From: an uncultured Methanobrevibacter sp.
Lineage (GTDB): Archaea > Methanobacteriota > Methanobacteria > Methanobacteriales > Methanobacteriaceae
Direction: 5' to 3'
NCBI RefSeq assembly: GCF_947170395.1
Contig: NZ_CAMVTE010000002.1
Coordinates: 56,714 to 120,713, forward strand
Length of the DNA stretch: 64,000 nt
Under the pieces are notes generated by a model that searched no databases, had not been told where the DNA came from, and saw nothing but the letters and a program-made list of their open reading frames with translations. Below, one piece after another: positions 37,038-46,809 of this stretch (position 1 is its first letter; each line of letters starts with the position of its first letter). Made by a program: the position numbers and the translations under genes.

Positions 37038-37157
37038 AAAAACTAGACTTATAATCAATATCAATTGCAGAATTTAATCTGCAATTCAACACGTGATATT
37101 GATTTATACCTAATCCAATCAGGTATCACCTAATTGTGGAGGATAAATCCTCTTGGT
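37038..37157 (-). ncRNA. Structured RNA candidate B with its own TATA box
   Basis: On the minus strand CTTTATATAT (37186-37177) predicts a start near 37157. The transcript would form GAGGAT / ATCCTC (37152-37139), then ATACCT / AGGTAT (37126-37106), then a long bulged helix. In the helix, ATCAATATC pairs with GATATTGAT (37103-37095 with 37062-37054), and AATTGCAGA with TCTGCAATT (37086-37078 with 37071-37063). An 8-base bulge ACGTGTTG stays on the 5' side. TAGTTTTT ends it. Order of elements, 5'-side bulge, TATA word and the 34-base TATA-to-hairpin distance all match candidate A at 29559. Confidence 0.5.
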
Positions 37158-37313
37158 TATTTATTAATTATTTATCATATATAAAGATTTTGCAAATAGA
37201 TTGTGTGTACTTTAAACACGGGGAGAACACCGAAATGTGTTGAATTTCGAAAGAAACCTAAGAATAAAATGGTTTAACATCTATTTGCAGGTGATACTGG
37301 AGAATTTAGGATT

Positions 37314-37406
37314 CTATAGGAATAAGTATAGGACTAAGATAATGCAGATTAAATCCACAATATGTGTTAAATCTACACTAATTTCTATGGAAATTTCAGT
37401 TTCCAT
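37314..37406 (-). CDS. Candidate small hydrophobic peptide (30 aa)
   Basis: ATG at 37406 follows a strong CTGGAGGAT ribosome site 8 bases upstream. The 30-codon frame has an acidic, Ile-rich first half (METEISIEIS) and a hydrophobic second half (DLICIILVLYLFL), fitting one membrane helix. It ends at TAG 37314-37316. It lies on the same strand as, and about 160 bases before, structured RNA candidate B. It also lies 91 bases after the iscB stop. No homology can be claimed. The ribosome site makes it more credible than the similar ORF at 29322. Confidence 0.45.
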   Translation of the reverse strand: METEISIEISVDLTHIVDLICIILVLYLFL

Positions 37407-37496
37407 TATAAATCCTCCAGATTGGATAAGGTATAGAATTAGTACGAATAGTCCAGTTACTTTTAAAATAAATTTCAAAATCAACTTTCATCTATC

Positions 37497-38756
37497 TTAC
37501 AGCAAGGATACCTCGACCTCTTTAGGTTTAGGAGGAATTGCTGCCCTCCAATCTACTAACCAACCTTTAATAGGTTCCAATAATTTTAATCGTTTGCTAC
37601 TGACTCCTTGGCTAATTACAGTGCCGTCAAATTTTTTCAGTTGGAAGTAACCGCTACTGCGTTTGCCTGTGATAAAACAAACCGTATTATTATACATTAC
37701 TTTATCAAACCTTCTGAATCCGTTAACGATGTAGGGTGATTGGTTGCGTTGTCGTATGCCTCCTTTTCCTGGTTTGGTTTTATGGATTTGACGGTTATGT
37801 CTTCTGACTTTGCGATATAGGAATTCGACATTGGATTGTTCTGCATTGAAATTATGGCTGATTACATATGCATCATTGCAATGAGACTTGCTCATGCCTA
37901 GTTTTTCGCGAGTGTATTTAGTCAGATAACCGAAAGTTTCAAAAACATTATCAAACTCATTTTTAAGCAATTCCACCAATCTTTTCCTCATGATGTTCAT
38001 GTGAGAAGCATGATGAAATGATTTTACTTTCTTGTTGAATTTTATTTCGTTTTTGTGTATTTTTTCGTGGCATTCTTTGCATAGTGTTGTGAGGTTTTCC
38101 ATGCTATCTGATCCTCCGTGGCTTCTAAATCGTATATGATGAACATGTAATTGAGTATTTTGTGCTCCACATATTTGACAAGTGTAATTGTCTCTGCTTA
38201 AAACTGCCGCTTTAACATTATAAAAACCCATAGCATCACCCTGCTGATACTCCACTCCTTGTATATCCGGATTTTTTAGTTTATGCGGATCAAATTCAGC
38301 AGTCTCCACAATAATGTTTTCCACAGGAATAAATCCGCAGACCTTTTTAATGATAGTTAGATGACTTTCAATTTTATGTTGGATGCTGGGTGTCAATTTT
38401 CCTTTTTTTCCACGGTTATTGAATCTTTTAGGTCGATATCTTAATTTTCGGGTTCGGCGACTTCTGCGCAGGCTTTTTCGAGACTCCAATAATTTAGGAA
38501 TGTCCTGGCGCAATTCAACTGTAGCTTTAAATAATTCCTTCTGTTGTGTTGTTGCAGACAATCCTATATATCTGCTTCCGGCATCAACACCCAGATTAAC
38601 CGGCTGTCTATAACCGCTACTACCATACAGCAATTGTATGGTAAAAGGCGTGCGATTTACTACTTTTGCTTTACATTCTTTTAATAATAATCTTGCTTTT
38701 CTTGGTTTACAAGGCATCAAAGCCTCACCATTCTTGTTTAGTACGTAAACTAACAT
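37497..38756 (-). CDS. iscB: IscB, RNA-guided RuvC/HNH nuclease (Cas9 ancestor family)
   Basis: This 419-residue IscB seems complete. The PLMP-type N-terminal domain (about 1-50, LMPCKPRKARLLLK) is followed by RuvC-I with Asp58 in LGVDAGS and an Arg-rich bridge helix (about 93-115). RuvC-II has Glu151 in IIVETAEFD. The HNH domain (about 190-236) has CQIC, HVHHI and CKECH. RuvC-III has Asp295 in SHCNDAYV, and a C-terminal DNA-contact domain ends the protein. All expected catalytic residues are present. IscB proteins cut DNA guided by an omega RNA encoded upstream, which matches 38757-39056. No transposase is nearby, so mobility would need one in trans. Confidence 0.93.
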   Translation of the reverse strand: MLVYVLNKNGEALMPCKPRKARLLLKECKAKVVNRTPFTIQLLYGSSGYRQPVNLGVDAGSRYIGLSATTQQKELFKATVELRQDIPKLLESRKSLRRSRRTRKLRYRPKRFNNRGKKGKLTPSIQHKIESHLTIIKKVCGFIPVENIIVETAEFDPHKLKNPDIQGVEYQQGDAMGFYNVKAAVLSRDNYTCQICGAQNTQLHVHHIRFRSHGGSDSMENLTTLCKECHEKIHKNEIKFNKKVKSFHHASHMNIMRKRLVELLKNEFDNVFETFGYLTKYTREKLGMSKSHCNDAYVISHNFNAEQSNVEFLYRKVRRHNRQIHKTKPGKGGIRQRNQSPYIVNGFRRFDKVMYNNTVCFITGKRSSGYFQLKKFDGTVISQGVSSKRLKLLEPIKGWLVDWRAAIPPKPKEVEVSLL

Positions 38757-39056
38757 GTAATGTTTACCTCCTATTCCTGAGTAAAGTTATCCCTCGACAA
38801 TGTTATCCCAAGGTTTTTTTGTGGACAGCACCGTTCCTACCATCTCAGAACTTTTAACCATACCACCGTAGAGCAGCAGACTGGGATTAAACATCCACTG
38901 GTACCTATAATATTATTCTTGAGTAACGTAGACCCCATTTATGGGTCATTGTCTATTAAACTAGTGGATTTTTCCAGAAAAATTCTAGAAAATCCACGGC
39001 TTCTACAAAGCCGTGGTAGTTTAATTAATTCCTCCTAATTCAAGAGTTAATCATTA
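38757..39056 (-). ncRNA. Omega RNA region upstream of iscB
   Basis: IscB omega RNAs lie 5' of iscB, with the guide at the 5' end and the scaffold running to the start codon. Here about 300 non-coding bases are densely structured on the minus strand. CCACGGCTT-tgtag-AAGCCGTGG (39016-38994) is a perfect 9-pair stem. Next come a GGATTTT / AAAATCC stem, a GACCC / GGGTC stem near 38940, and a run with AACATTGTCGAGGGATAAC near the gene. A TATA-like CTTTATATAG at 39086-39077 predicts a start near 39056. The guide would lie around 39017-39035. Confidence 0.7.
38994..39016. repeat. Terminal hairpin of the IscB element
   Basis: The perfect inverted repeat CCACGGCTT-ctaca-AAGCCGTGG is of the kind found at the ends of IS200/IS605-group and IscB elements, where TnpA recognises it. 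The element border should be just beyond it, near 39017. The opposite border, below 37497, could not be located. Confidence 0.7.
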
Positions 39057-39249
39057 CATTTAATTAGATTTAATCACTATATAAAGTTTTTCAAGCTTTA
39101 TAAACTCTTTAAATTATATTTAAACATCAATATTGTATTCTATTTAAAAAATTGCTTTGATTTTGTAAATTTTAATATATTCAAAATATATAATTTAAAT
39201 CATGAAAACCTGGAAAAAACATTTTGAAGGTAAAATTTTAATGTCTGGT

Positions 39250-39663
39250 TCATATCAATGCCTCCGAAATTTTTTCAAGCGTATTTTTGAAATTGTCATA
39301 CTCTTCGCTGCCAATTATCTTTTTAATTTGTTCATCCCACTCGTCATCATAATCCATTACCTTTTGAGCGGTCTTGACACCTTTGGCTGTGATTTCTATT
39401 CTTTTTGTTCTTTTGTCGGGAATCCTTTTTATGAATCCCTTCTCTTCGAGCTTTTTAAGGTTTCTTGTTATTGTACTTTCATTGAGACGAAAGCTTTTGG
39501 CAAGTTCCTCCTGTATGATTCCTTCATTGAAGTATATTGAAATCAACAGCGGATAAAGGCCAAAGCTTAAATCATCGTCTTTTGTCTTTTCATTCAGGTA
39601 TTTTGCGTGTTCCCTGTAAAGTATGGAGATGAATGGAACTGTTGGGGTGTCTTCATCAAACAT
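39250..39663 (-). CDS. MarR-family transcriptional regulator
   Basis: This 137-residue protein has a winged helix-turn-helix. IIQEELAKSFRLNESTITRN is the recognition region near residues 49-68, and EEKGFIKRIPDKRTKRIEIT is the wing. MarR proteins usually repress adjacent drug exporters and release DNA on ligand binding. Its start overlaps the end of the MATE gene by 8 bases, so the two are co-translated. The palindromes at 41036-41067 before the MATE gene are its likely operators, giving autoregulation of the whole operon. Confidence 0.9.
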   Translation of the reverse strand: MFDEDTPTVPFISILYREHAKYLNEKTKDDDLSFGLYPLLISIYFNEGIIQEELAKSFRLNESTITRNLKKLEEKGFIKRIPDKRTKRIEITAKGVKTAQKVMDYDDEWDEQIKKIIGSEEYDNFKNTLEKISEALI

Positions 39664-41023
39664 TTTCCGCCCCTCTAATCAGTCTGTTGACGTAAAGTTC
39701 AATGCATGCGTAACATATAAGCGAACCTATTCCTCCGCCCAAAAGCATTCCGCAGTAGATTCCGAACTCTCCCATGTGGAATGTGAAACCCAGAAGGTAT
39801 GCAAAAATAAGCACAAGTATGAATTCCCTGAATGTTGTAAGGACAAGTGATATTGTTCCCTTTCCGACGCCCTGGAAAACGTTACCTGCACTTGCTCCGA
39901 AAGGAACGTATAATATGAAAAGACACATTATCTGCAGAAAGCTTGCAATCAAAGGCTCCAGCTGGGCACTGCTTTCTGAGTATGAGAAAATGAAAGCTAT
40001 CTGATTTGCAAAGACATAAAGGATAATGCACACTATTATTGATGCAATCAGTGCAACTTTAACGGCATATCTTGCTGTAACTCTCAGGTTTTCATATTTG
40101 CGTGCTCCATATGCAACTCCCGCAACTGATATTGCCGCTGTTCCAACGCCGATTGCCGGAAGCATTCCTACATTAACTATTCTCCATCCTGCTGTATAAA
40201 CGGCTACAGCTACAGGGCCTGAGACTATTGTAAGCATGTAGTTGACAAATATTGTCAGGACGGATAATACCAGCTGCTCAAGGCTGGCGGGGATACCGAC
40301 AACCAGAATGTCCTTGTACATTCCAAAGTCATTGTGGAAATCCTTCAGACTGTATGAAAGGTATGTGTCCTTTTTAACGAATATCCAGTAAAACATTAAA
40401 AGCAGACTTATCAATGGTCCCAGTACTGTTGCCCATGCGGCTCCCTGGATTCCCATCCCGAATGTGTAGATGAAAATCGGATCCAAAACCATATTGATTA
40501 TTGCCGCTAAAGCTATTGGTATTGTAGCTCTTTTGATGTCTCCTTCTGCCCTGAATGCTCCTCCTACAATAGGCGGCATCAGAAGGGCAAATGTCCCGGC
40601 GAATATGATTAAACCGTAATCCATCGCATAGTTTATCACGCTTGATGCACCCATCATGTTAAGCATAGGCTCCAGCAACACAATAAAGACAATTGAAACG
40701 GCAACTGAAAAGATAAAGCTTAAAATAAGATTGTGTATTGCCGCATTGTTTGCTGAGGCCCGGTCCTCGGCACCGATGAATCTTGATATAAGTGAATTTC
40801 CACCGGCTCCAATTCCGTTTCCAAAACCTACCATAATCATGAACAGTGGTGTAATGTATCCGAGTGCTGCCAATGGGTCTGCACCGAGTCCAGCCACCCA
40901 AATACTGTCAATAATATTGTTTAAAAAAATCAAAAGCATACTGCCGATAATCGGTAAGGATAGCTTGTTGATTGCTTTTTTAGGGTCTCCTGTAATCATT
41001 TCAACGTTTTCATTTTTCTCCAT
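39656..41023 (-). CDS. MATE-family efflux transporter
   Basis: This multidrug and toxin extrusion antiporter has about 455 residues and 12 predicted membrane helices in two halves. Family landmarks are INKLSLPIIGSMLL near the N terminus, GNGIGAGGNSLISRFIG, and in the second half VGIPASLEQLVL and VGTAAISVAGVAYGARK. It would export cationic or toxic compounds using a Na+ or H+ gradient. The start at 41023 is chosen because GAGGT lies 6 bases upstream. A longer frame would begin inside the operator. It is the first gene of the operon with marR. Confidence 0.92.
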   Translation of the reverse strand: MEKNENVEMITGDPKKAINKLSLPIIGSMLLIFLNNIIDSIWVAGLGADPLAALGYITPLFMIMVGFGNGIGAGGNSLISRFIGAEDRASANNAAIHNLILSFIFSVAVSIVFIVLLEPMLNMMGASSVINYAMDYGLIIFAGTFALLMPPIVGGAFRAEGDIKRATIPIALAAIINMVLDPIFIYTFGMGIQGAAWATVLGPLISLLLMFYWIFVKKDTYLSYSLKDFHNDFGMYKDILVVGIPASLEQLVLSVLTIFVNYMLTIVSGPVAVAVYTAGWRIVNVGMLPAIGVGTAAISVAGVAYGARKYENLRVTARYAVKVALIASIIVCIILYVFANQIAFIFSYSESSAQLEPLIASFLQIMCLFILYVPFGASAGNVFQGVGKGTISLVLTTFREFILVLIFAYLLGFTFHMGEFGIYCGMLLGGGIGSLICYACIELYVNRLIRGAENV

Positions 41024-41035
41024 ACTATACCTCTC

Positions 41036-41083
41036 TTGCATATGCAACTATACTCTTGTATATGCAAGTGTTAATATTTAAAG
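41036..41083 (-). promoter_or_regulatory. MATE-marR promoter with two palindromic operators
   Basis: TTGCATATGCAA (41036-41047) is a perfect 12-base palindrome. TTGTATATGCAA (41056-41067) is a near-copy exactly 20 bases away, or two helix turns. On the minus strand the TATA-like CTTTAAATATT (41083-41073) lies just upstream, so the predicted start site (about 41053) falls between the two operators. A protein bound there would block initiation. The co-transcribed MarR protein is the natural candidate. Confidence 0.7.
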
Positions 41084-41143
41084 GTATTGATGAACATGAA
41101 GTATAATTTATGTAAAAAAATAAGAGGGTTAGAGAGGGAATCT

Positions 41144-44100
41144 CTAACGTTTAACTTTCAAACTTGTTTTTATTGTGTCTTTTGAATAAGTGATTGACAC
41201 GGTATATGTTTTACCAGCTTTAAGTTTCTTTAAATCAGCTTTTTTAATGGTAATCTGTACAATTCCTTTGGAATTGGTTTTTCCAGAGTAGGTCTTGCCG
41301 TTCACTTTGAATTTGACTACCTTATTTTTCAAAACAGTTTTGCCTTTAAGGGTAGCTTTCAATACTAATTTTGAAGCTGATTTTTTGACGTTGACTGTTT
41401 TTGCTGATGTCAGGATCTGTTTTACCTGAAGTGTGTTCTTAACGCTTTGTCCTGCATAGGTCACCACAATTGTGTATTTGCCCGGTGTTATTGTGTTTGG
41501 AATGGTAAGTGTTGCATAACCGTTCTTATCGGTTTTCACAGTGAATGTTTTGGAACCGACTTTAATGGTTACAAATTTACCTGCACCGACAAATTTACCG
41601 TTATCATCAACAATGCGTACACGGTATTTGGTTCCGTCATCGTAGAACATGTTGACGTTTTTGTTTTCTTTAAATCTGGAGAGGATATTTATTTTTATTG
41701 TAAGCACTTCACCTGTAATAGGGTTGGTAAGTGTCAGTTTGTGTGGTTCCGATGCTGGTTCCTAGGCTAACCTCAATGGAAAGTTCTCCTTTGCTGTTTG
41801 TTTTGGCTTTGCCTTCCGCCTTATTGTCAAATTTGTATTTGACTTCAACACCTTCAAGTTCATTGCCCCAATCATCTATAAATGTTGGAGTAATTGTTAA
41901 TAACGTATTGTATCCAATAGTTATCTCATCAGGAATCTGTATTGTGTTCAATATTTCAACATGGCTTACTACTGATGTTCCGTTTGCCGGTGTGACTAAT
42001 GCATATGTTCCAGGTTTTAAAACAATTCCGAAATCTGCTTCGCCATTTTTAACAGTGGCATTGGCGATATCCTTGCCGTTCTGTTTTAAGGTCAGTGTTG
42101 CACCTTCATAATCACTGTATACATTGAACTGATTGAATTCGGAGTAGTATTGCTTAATGCTTTCAATCATTGTCGGATTTTCAACAGTATATGCTTTAAT
42201 GACTGTAAGGAAATAGTCAGATGTATCTTCCATTCCTGTACCGATATCAATGTATGAGACACCTTTTTGGAAAATCATTCTTGACGCTTGAAGCGCAGGT
42301 GCACTATCTGATTTGATTTTAACGGAAAATTTGTCGCCCTCTTCAATTAGGACATGCTGGTTTAATTTGATTGTATTGAATCCTGCATGTGTGGATTTTC
42401 CGGATTGTGAGTACATTTCAGTGTTGTTCACATAGACTGTGATGGTGTAGTCCATATCCGCCTTTTCGAAGTAGGTTCCGACAGCACCAACAAGATCCTC
42501 ATCGAGGGAGGTGTACATGTTCATGTATTCGCCCTGTCCTTTTTTAAAGTAATAGTATGTCTGGGAAAATCCGCAGACATCATATTGGTAAAGTTTATTG
42601 TATAGTTCGGTGTTGTTTATGATAAATCCGATTGCATATATACCTACTTTAAGGGAATTGTCACAGTATGATAAATAGAAGTATCCGTCATCTCCCCATT
42701 CGGTTCCCCAGCTGTTTTTACAAATCCAGGCACCGTTTTGCGGAGGTGTGATTTTAAAGTTGTCTGCAGAATAGTTATCATCCCAACCGACTAGGGTAAC
42801 GTAATGGTTTCCGCTTATGTCGCCGTTATAGTACATTGCATGAGTGTCTGGATTATAATATGGTGTATCTTTATCGGCTCCGTAAACAAATAAATCCAAA
42901 GCTCCATATTTTGTTAAGGCATCTTTTAATTCGGATTCGGATGAGATATTGGCAAAGACAGCATCCACGACATGATATGCATTTTCATCAAATATGATTG
43001 GGGATATTTTACCAAGTTCATCATATTCATCGTTTTCAGCTGAAACAGCTCCTAACCATCCAAGGAAATATCCGACAGCAGTCGAGTAGGTTCCACCTTC
43101 AACGTTTGTAGGATCTCCGTAGCGGGAGTATCTAAGTCCTAAATTTTGAATATTGTTTTCGGAAATGTCCAGGGTGATGTTTGTTGCGATTAAAAATGCT
43201 GATTCAAAAGCACCGGTAATACCGAATGCCCAGCAGGATCCCATACTGCCCTGATCTCTGACTGGGGTTACCAATCCCTGTTTTGCAAGGTTAAAGTAAG
43301 AGTCGCTAGGTGAACCTTTAATTGTTAATGGATTTAAAACAATCTGTTTTCCTTCATAAGCTACATATGTTGCAATGTATTCCTCATCAAGGACAACCTT
43401 ATCCCTTGCGAACCTGTTGTTCTTTTGATATGAGCCTTCATTGTCATAGTAGGAAAAGATTGCCTCGCCGTTGTTTGCAAAATCACAGTTTTGGATTATA
43501 TAGAAACTGTCATAAATGAAAATAGCCCCGCCTTTGCTTGCATTGTTTTCAGTAAAAGTATTGTATTTACATTCTAATCCTTCATAATCAACAAATAAGG
43601 CTCCTCCTTCAAATAAAACTGCAGTGTTATTTGTAAAATTGCATCCTCCAACAAATGTGCTTGCATTGGAAGTGTAAACCGCTCCACCGCTGACCCATGC
43701 CAAATTGTTTTTAAAGGTGGAATATGTAATGTCTAATGCACCGCCCAGCTGCAGTATTGCTCCTCCAAACATTGATGCGCAGTCAACAAACTCGGAGTTG
43801 TTTACTATAACATTGCCCTGAGCACCGTTTGTGCCTCCAATATCAAGATAAAGCGCTCCACCGTTCTTGGCTGACATGGAATTAATGAATTCACAATCCT
43901 GAATAACGGTTTTGGTCGGTTTTCCCAGCTCATTATCTCCTTTTATTGCTATTGCTCCTCCTGTGAGGTTTGCACAAAGGTTGATGAATTTTGATTTTTT
44001 AACTGAGGTTAAATAATTGTTATAAATTGCAGTTGCATATTTTGAGGTTGTATTTGCAAAAACGCTGTCTTCAATTGAAATGTTGGATTCGTAGCCAAAC

Positions 44101-44711
44101 ACCATCGCCCAACCGACGGGAATGCTGTTTATAAACAAATCGTTTGTCCCGTCAAATTTACTGTTAACCAGTAATATTGAAGATCCCCTTGGAGCATAAT
44201 TGTCCAGATATTTATCTCCAGTGCTTGTAATGGCACTATCACGGGCATATATGGCTCCAGCTCTTTCTGTAGCATTGTTTTTTTCAAAAGTCACGTTAAT
44301 TGTATTTAATGTTGCATGGTTAAGGGTTATTGCAGTGCTGTTGCAGTTCCTGATGATGAGATTTTTTAAGGTGACTGTGGAATTGGCTATTTCAAAAAGA
44401 CCTGCACTGCCACTTCCGTCAATTACATGATTGTTTCCTTCGAAAACGTAATTTAAACTAGAGTTTTTAATGACAATTTTGTTTTGCGTGTCAGTTGTTG
44501 GATTAAATTTGTAGTCATCTTTAATGTCTATTGTAGGTGATGAAGACGAATTAATCAAATTCGATAAATCATCGTAGGTTTTCTCACCGGCGGATATGAC
44601 ATCGCTGTCGGTTGCGCCTAGTGTTTAGTTGTCGGCATCTTCAGCGCAGACCGCACCGATGGAAAACACAAATAGAATCAATAAGATGACGCTTATCTTA
44701 TAAAATTTCAA
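41144..44711 (-). pseudogene. Adhesin-like secreted protein with papain-type protease domain, broken
   Basis: Restored from TTG at 44711 (ribosome site GGAG at 44723-44720), the frame begins with a signal peptide (ILLFVFSIGAVCA region) and meets TAA at 44625-44627, codon 29. It then runs open through a beta-helix region and a C1 (papain) peptidase domain with GSMGSCWAFG, GNHYVTLVGW and CKNSWGTEWG. A frame change near 41735 separates the C-terminal Ig-like, Lys-rich domain (41144-41707). One nonsense change plus one indel would restore about 1190 codons. Unless both are sequencing errors, the gene is dead. ATG 44558 could still give a leaderless, non-exported product. Confidence 0.8.
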
Positions 44712-44875
44712 AATATCTTCTCCATAATTTATTTTTTAAAATAATCTCTTGTAATTATAATTTATATGATAAAAAGTATTTTAATATTTTCTGATTTTGG
44801 TTCAAGGGGTGTAATAAGATGAGTTTTAAAAAAAATAGGATAATTTGTAGATAGTTACAAATTATCTTTTTGAAA

Positions 44876-45382
44876 TTAGTCCTGTGCAGACTGGAGTATT
44901 GAAACGAGTGTTGCTTCATCAGGAGCAAATATGTGAATCACTTTTCCGTCTTCAATGTAGTCGAATGCGACTCCTCCATCGTATTCTTCATACCATCCGT
45001 CTTCATCTGCAAGTTTTTTGGCTGTAGCATTTTCAGATGGAGTGTATGTGTCGTCATCAAGTTCGGTGTTGCCAAAAATGACACTTACCAATACTCTTTC
45101 ATCGCCTTTGTCAAATGCTGCAGTTGATATTTTCAAACCGTCACTGTTATAGTCTTCGCCTACTTTTTTGGCGGTTTCGTTTTCCTTAAATCCGTCAGGG
45201 ATGGTGAATTTGAATCCCTGGATTGTCAATTCATTGTTGTTGACTTGCACAGATCAGCCATCAGAATTGGTGCTGTCGCTAGTGGAAAATTCAAAGTTCT
45301 AGCTGTCATCAGCACTTACGGCACTGATGGAGATGCATACTGCAAGTAACAGTACTCCTATCATTAAGATTTTTTTGTTCAT
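44876..45382 (-). pseudogene. Secreted small protein with two in-frame stops after the signal peptide
   Basis: ATG at 45382, with GGTG upstream, starts a signal peptide (KILMIGVLLLAVCISISAVSA). The frame then meets TAG (45299-45301, codon 28) and TGA (45254-45256, codon 43) and afterwards stays open to 44876. The mature part (LTIQGFKFTIPDGFKENETA, then DYIEDGKVIHIF) looks like the small secreted family common in Methanobrevibacter. Reading Trp (TGG) and Gly (GGA) at the stops gives a natural sequence, so two point mutations explain the damage. Pyrrolysine and selenocysteine recoding are not expected in this order. Confidence 0.75.
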
Positions 45383-45482
45383 TTTTTTCACCGTAACATT
45401 GTAATTGTCAATTTATCTATATATTACATCTTAAATTTAAATATTTTTAAATACATAATTAAATACAATAGGAGAATTTACT

Positions 45483-46793
45483 ATGAAAGTTTTAGTTGTT
45501 GGTACTGGTGCTCGTGAACATGCTATTGCTGATGCACTTAAAGATGATGTGGATTTATACTGTTATATGAGTAAGATAAACCCTGGAATGAGCAAAATTG
45601 CAGAATTCAGACAAGGTGATGAAGGGGAAGTTGAAAAGGTGGCTGAATATGCCCTTGAAAATGACATTGACATTGCATTTATCGGACCTGAAGCTCCGCT
45701 TGGAAAAGGAATCGTGGATGAACTTCAAAAGAACGGAATTCCATGCGTCGGACCGACCCAAAGCGCAGCCAGAATCGAAACCGATAAGTCATTCATGAGA
45801 AAGCTGTTTGAAGACTATGAAATCGAGGGGTCATTGGTCTATAAGGTATTCGATAACTCCAAAGACGTATCTGAATTTTTGGATGAATTTGACCGTGATG
45901 TCGTTGTAAAGCCGGTCGGTTTGACAGGCGGTAAGGGAGTTAAAATAGTCGGAGACCACCTTAAGGACAATGAGGAAGCAAAAGAATACTCATGTGAAGT
46001 AATTGACAATGTAATGGGTGGATTTGCTCAAGTAATTATTGAAGAAAGATTGATAGGTGAGGAATTTACCATCCAGGCATTCTGTGACGGTGAACACTTG
46101 GCTCCAATGCCTGCAGCACAGGACCATCCTCACGCATTTGAAGGCGACGTCGGTGCAATCACCGGAGGTATGGGATCATACTCTGATGTCGGCGGTCTGT
46201 TGCCGTTTTTAACTCAGGATGATTATGACAAGGCAGTGGCAATCATGCAGGAAACCTTAAAGGCCATTGCAAAAGAGGCAGAACCGTACAAAGGTATACT
46301 GTACGGTCAGTTCATGCTGACCGCAGACGGACCTAAACTCATTGAATACAATGCAAGGTTCGGAGACCCTGAAGCAATGAACGTATTGCCTTTACTTAAA
46401 ACTCCTTTGGCCGATGTTTGTAAGGCAATTGTCGACGGAAATCTCGATTCAGTGGAATTTGAAGACAAGGCCAGTGTGTGCAAATACATCGTGCCTGACG
46501 GCTATCCTGAAACAGAACATGCAGGAGAGCTTATTGAAGTGGATGAGGCTGCCATTGAGAAGATGGGTGCAAAAGTATTCTATGCAGCTGTTTCACAGGA
46601 AGATGACGGAATTCACCTTTCAGGCTCAAGGGCATTGGGCATTGTAGCTAGTGGAGAATCCATTGAAGAGGCTGAAAAAATAGCTGAAAAGGCATGCGAA
46701 TTTGTTAAAGGTAACGTTTATCACAGAAGTGATGTCGGTACAGCGGACCTTGTAGCGAAACGTGTTGAACACATGAAAGAAATTTTAAACTAA
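45483..46793 (+). CDS. purD: Phosphoribosylamine--glycine ligase
   Basis: PurD joins phosphoribosylamine and glycine with ATP in purine synthesis. This ATP-grasp enzyme opens [19 protein letters not shown], has the ATP loop [15 protein letters not shown] near residue 140, [19 protein letters not shown] near 218 and YNARFGDPE near 288. At 436 residues the length is normal. A TTTAAATACA TATA box and AGGAGA ribosome site precede it. The TMEM175-like gene follows after about 16 bases. Confidence 0.96.
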   Translation: MKVLVVGTGAREHAIADALKDDVDLYCYMSKINPGMSKIAEFRQGDEGEVEKVAEYALENDIDIAFIGPEAPLGKGIVDELQKNGIPCVGPTQSAARIETDKSFMRKLFEDYEIEGSLVYKVFDNSKDVSEFLDEFDRDVVVKPVGLTGGKGVKIVGDHLKDNEEAKEYSCEVIDNVMGGFAQVIIEERLIGEEFTIQAFCDGEHLAPMPAAQDHPHAFEGDVGAITGGMGSYSDVGGLLPFLTQDDYDKAVAIMQETLKAIAKEAEPYKGILYGQFMLTADGPKLIEYNARFGDPEAMNVLPLLKTPLADVCKAIVDGNLDSVEFEDKASVCKYIVPDGYPETEHAGELIEVDEAAIEKMGAKVFYAAVSQEDDGIHLSGSRALGIVASGESIEEAEKIAEKACEFVKGNVYHRSDVGTADLVAKRVEHMKEILN

Positions 46794-46809
46794 AATTTCT
46801 TCTTTTTTG

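Noticed and set aside
37237..37650. Plus-strand 137-codon frame over the 3' end of iscB
   Set aside because: It runs antisense through the iscB coding end and the small ORF, has low-complexity composition and no ribosome site.
37497..38756. TnpB or a transposase
   Set aside because: The HNH insert between RuvC-II and RuvC-III, the PLMP start and the upstream structured RNA identify IscB. TnpB has no HNH domain and carries its RNA downstream.
44876..45382. Pyrrolysine (TAG) or selenocysteine (TGA) recoding of the in-frame stops
   Set aside because: The neighbouring broken genes use TAA, the two codons here differ, Methanobacteriales are not known to use either residue, and Trp/Gly restore natural sequence.
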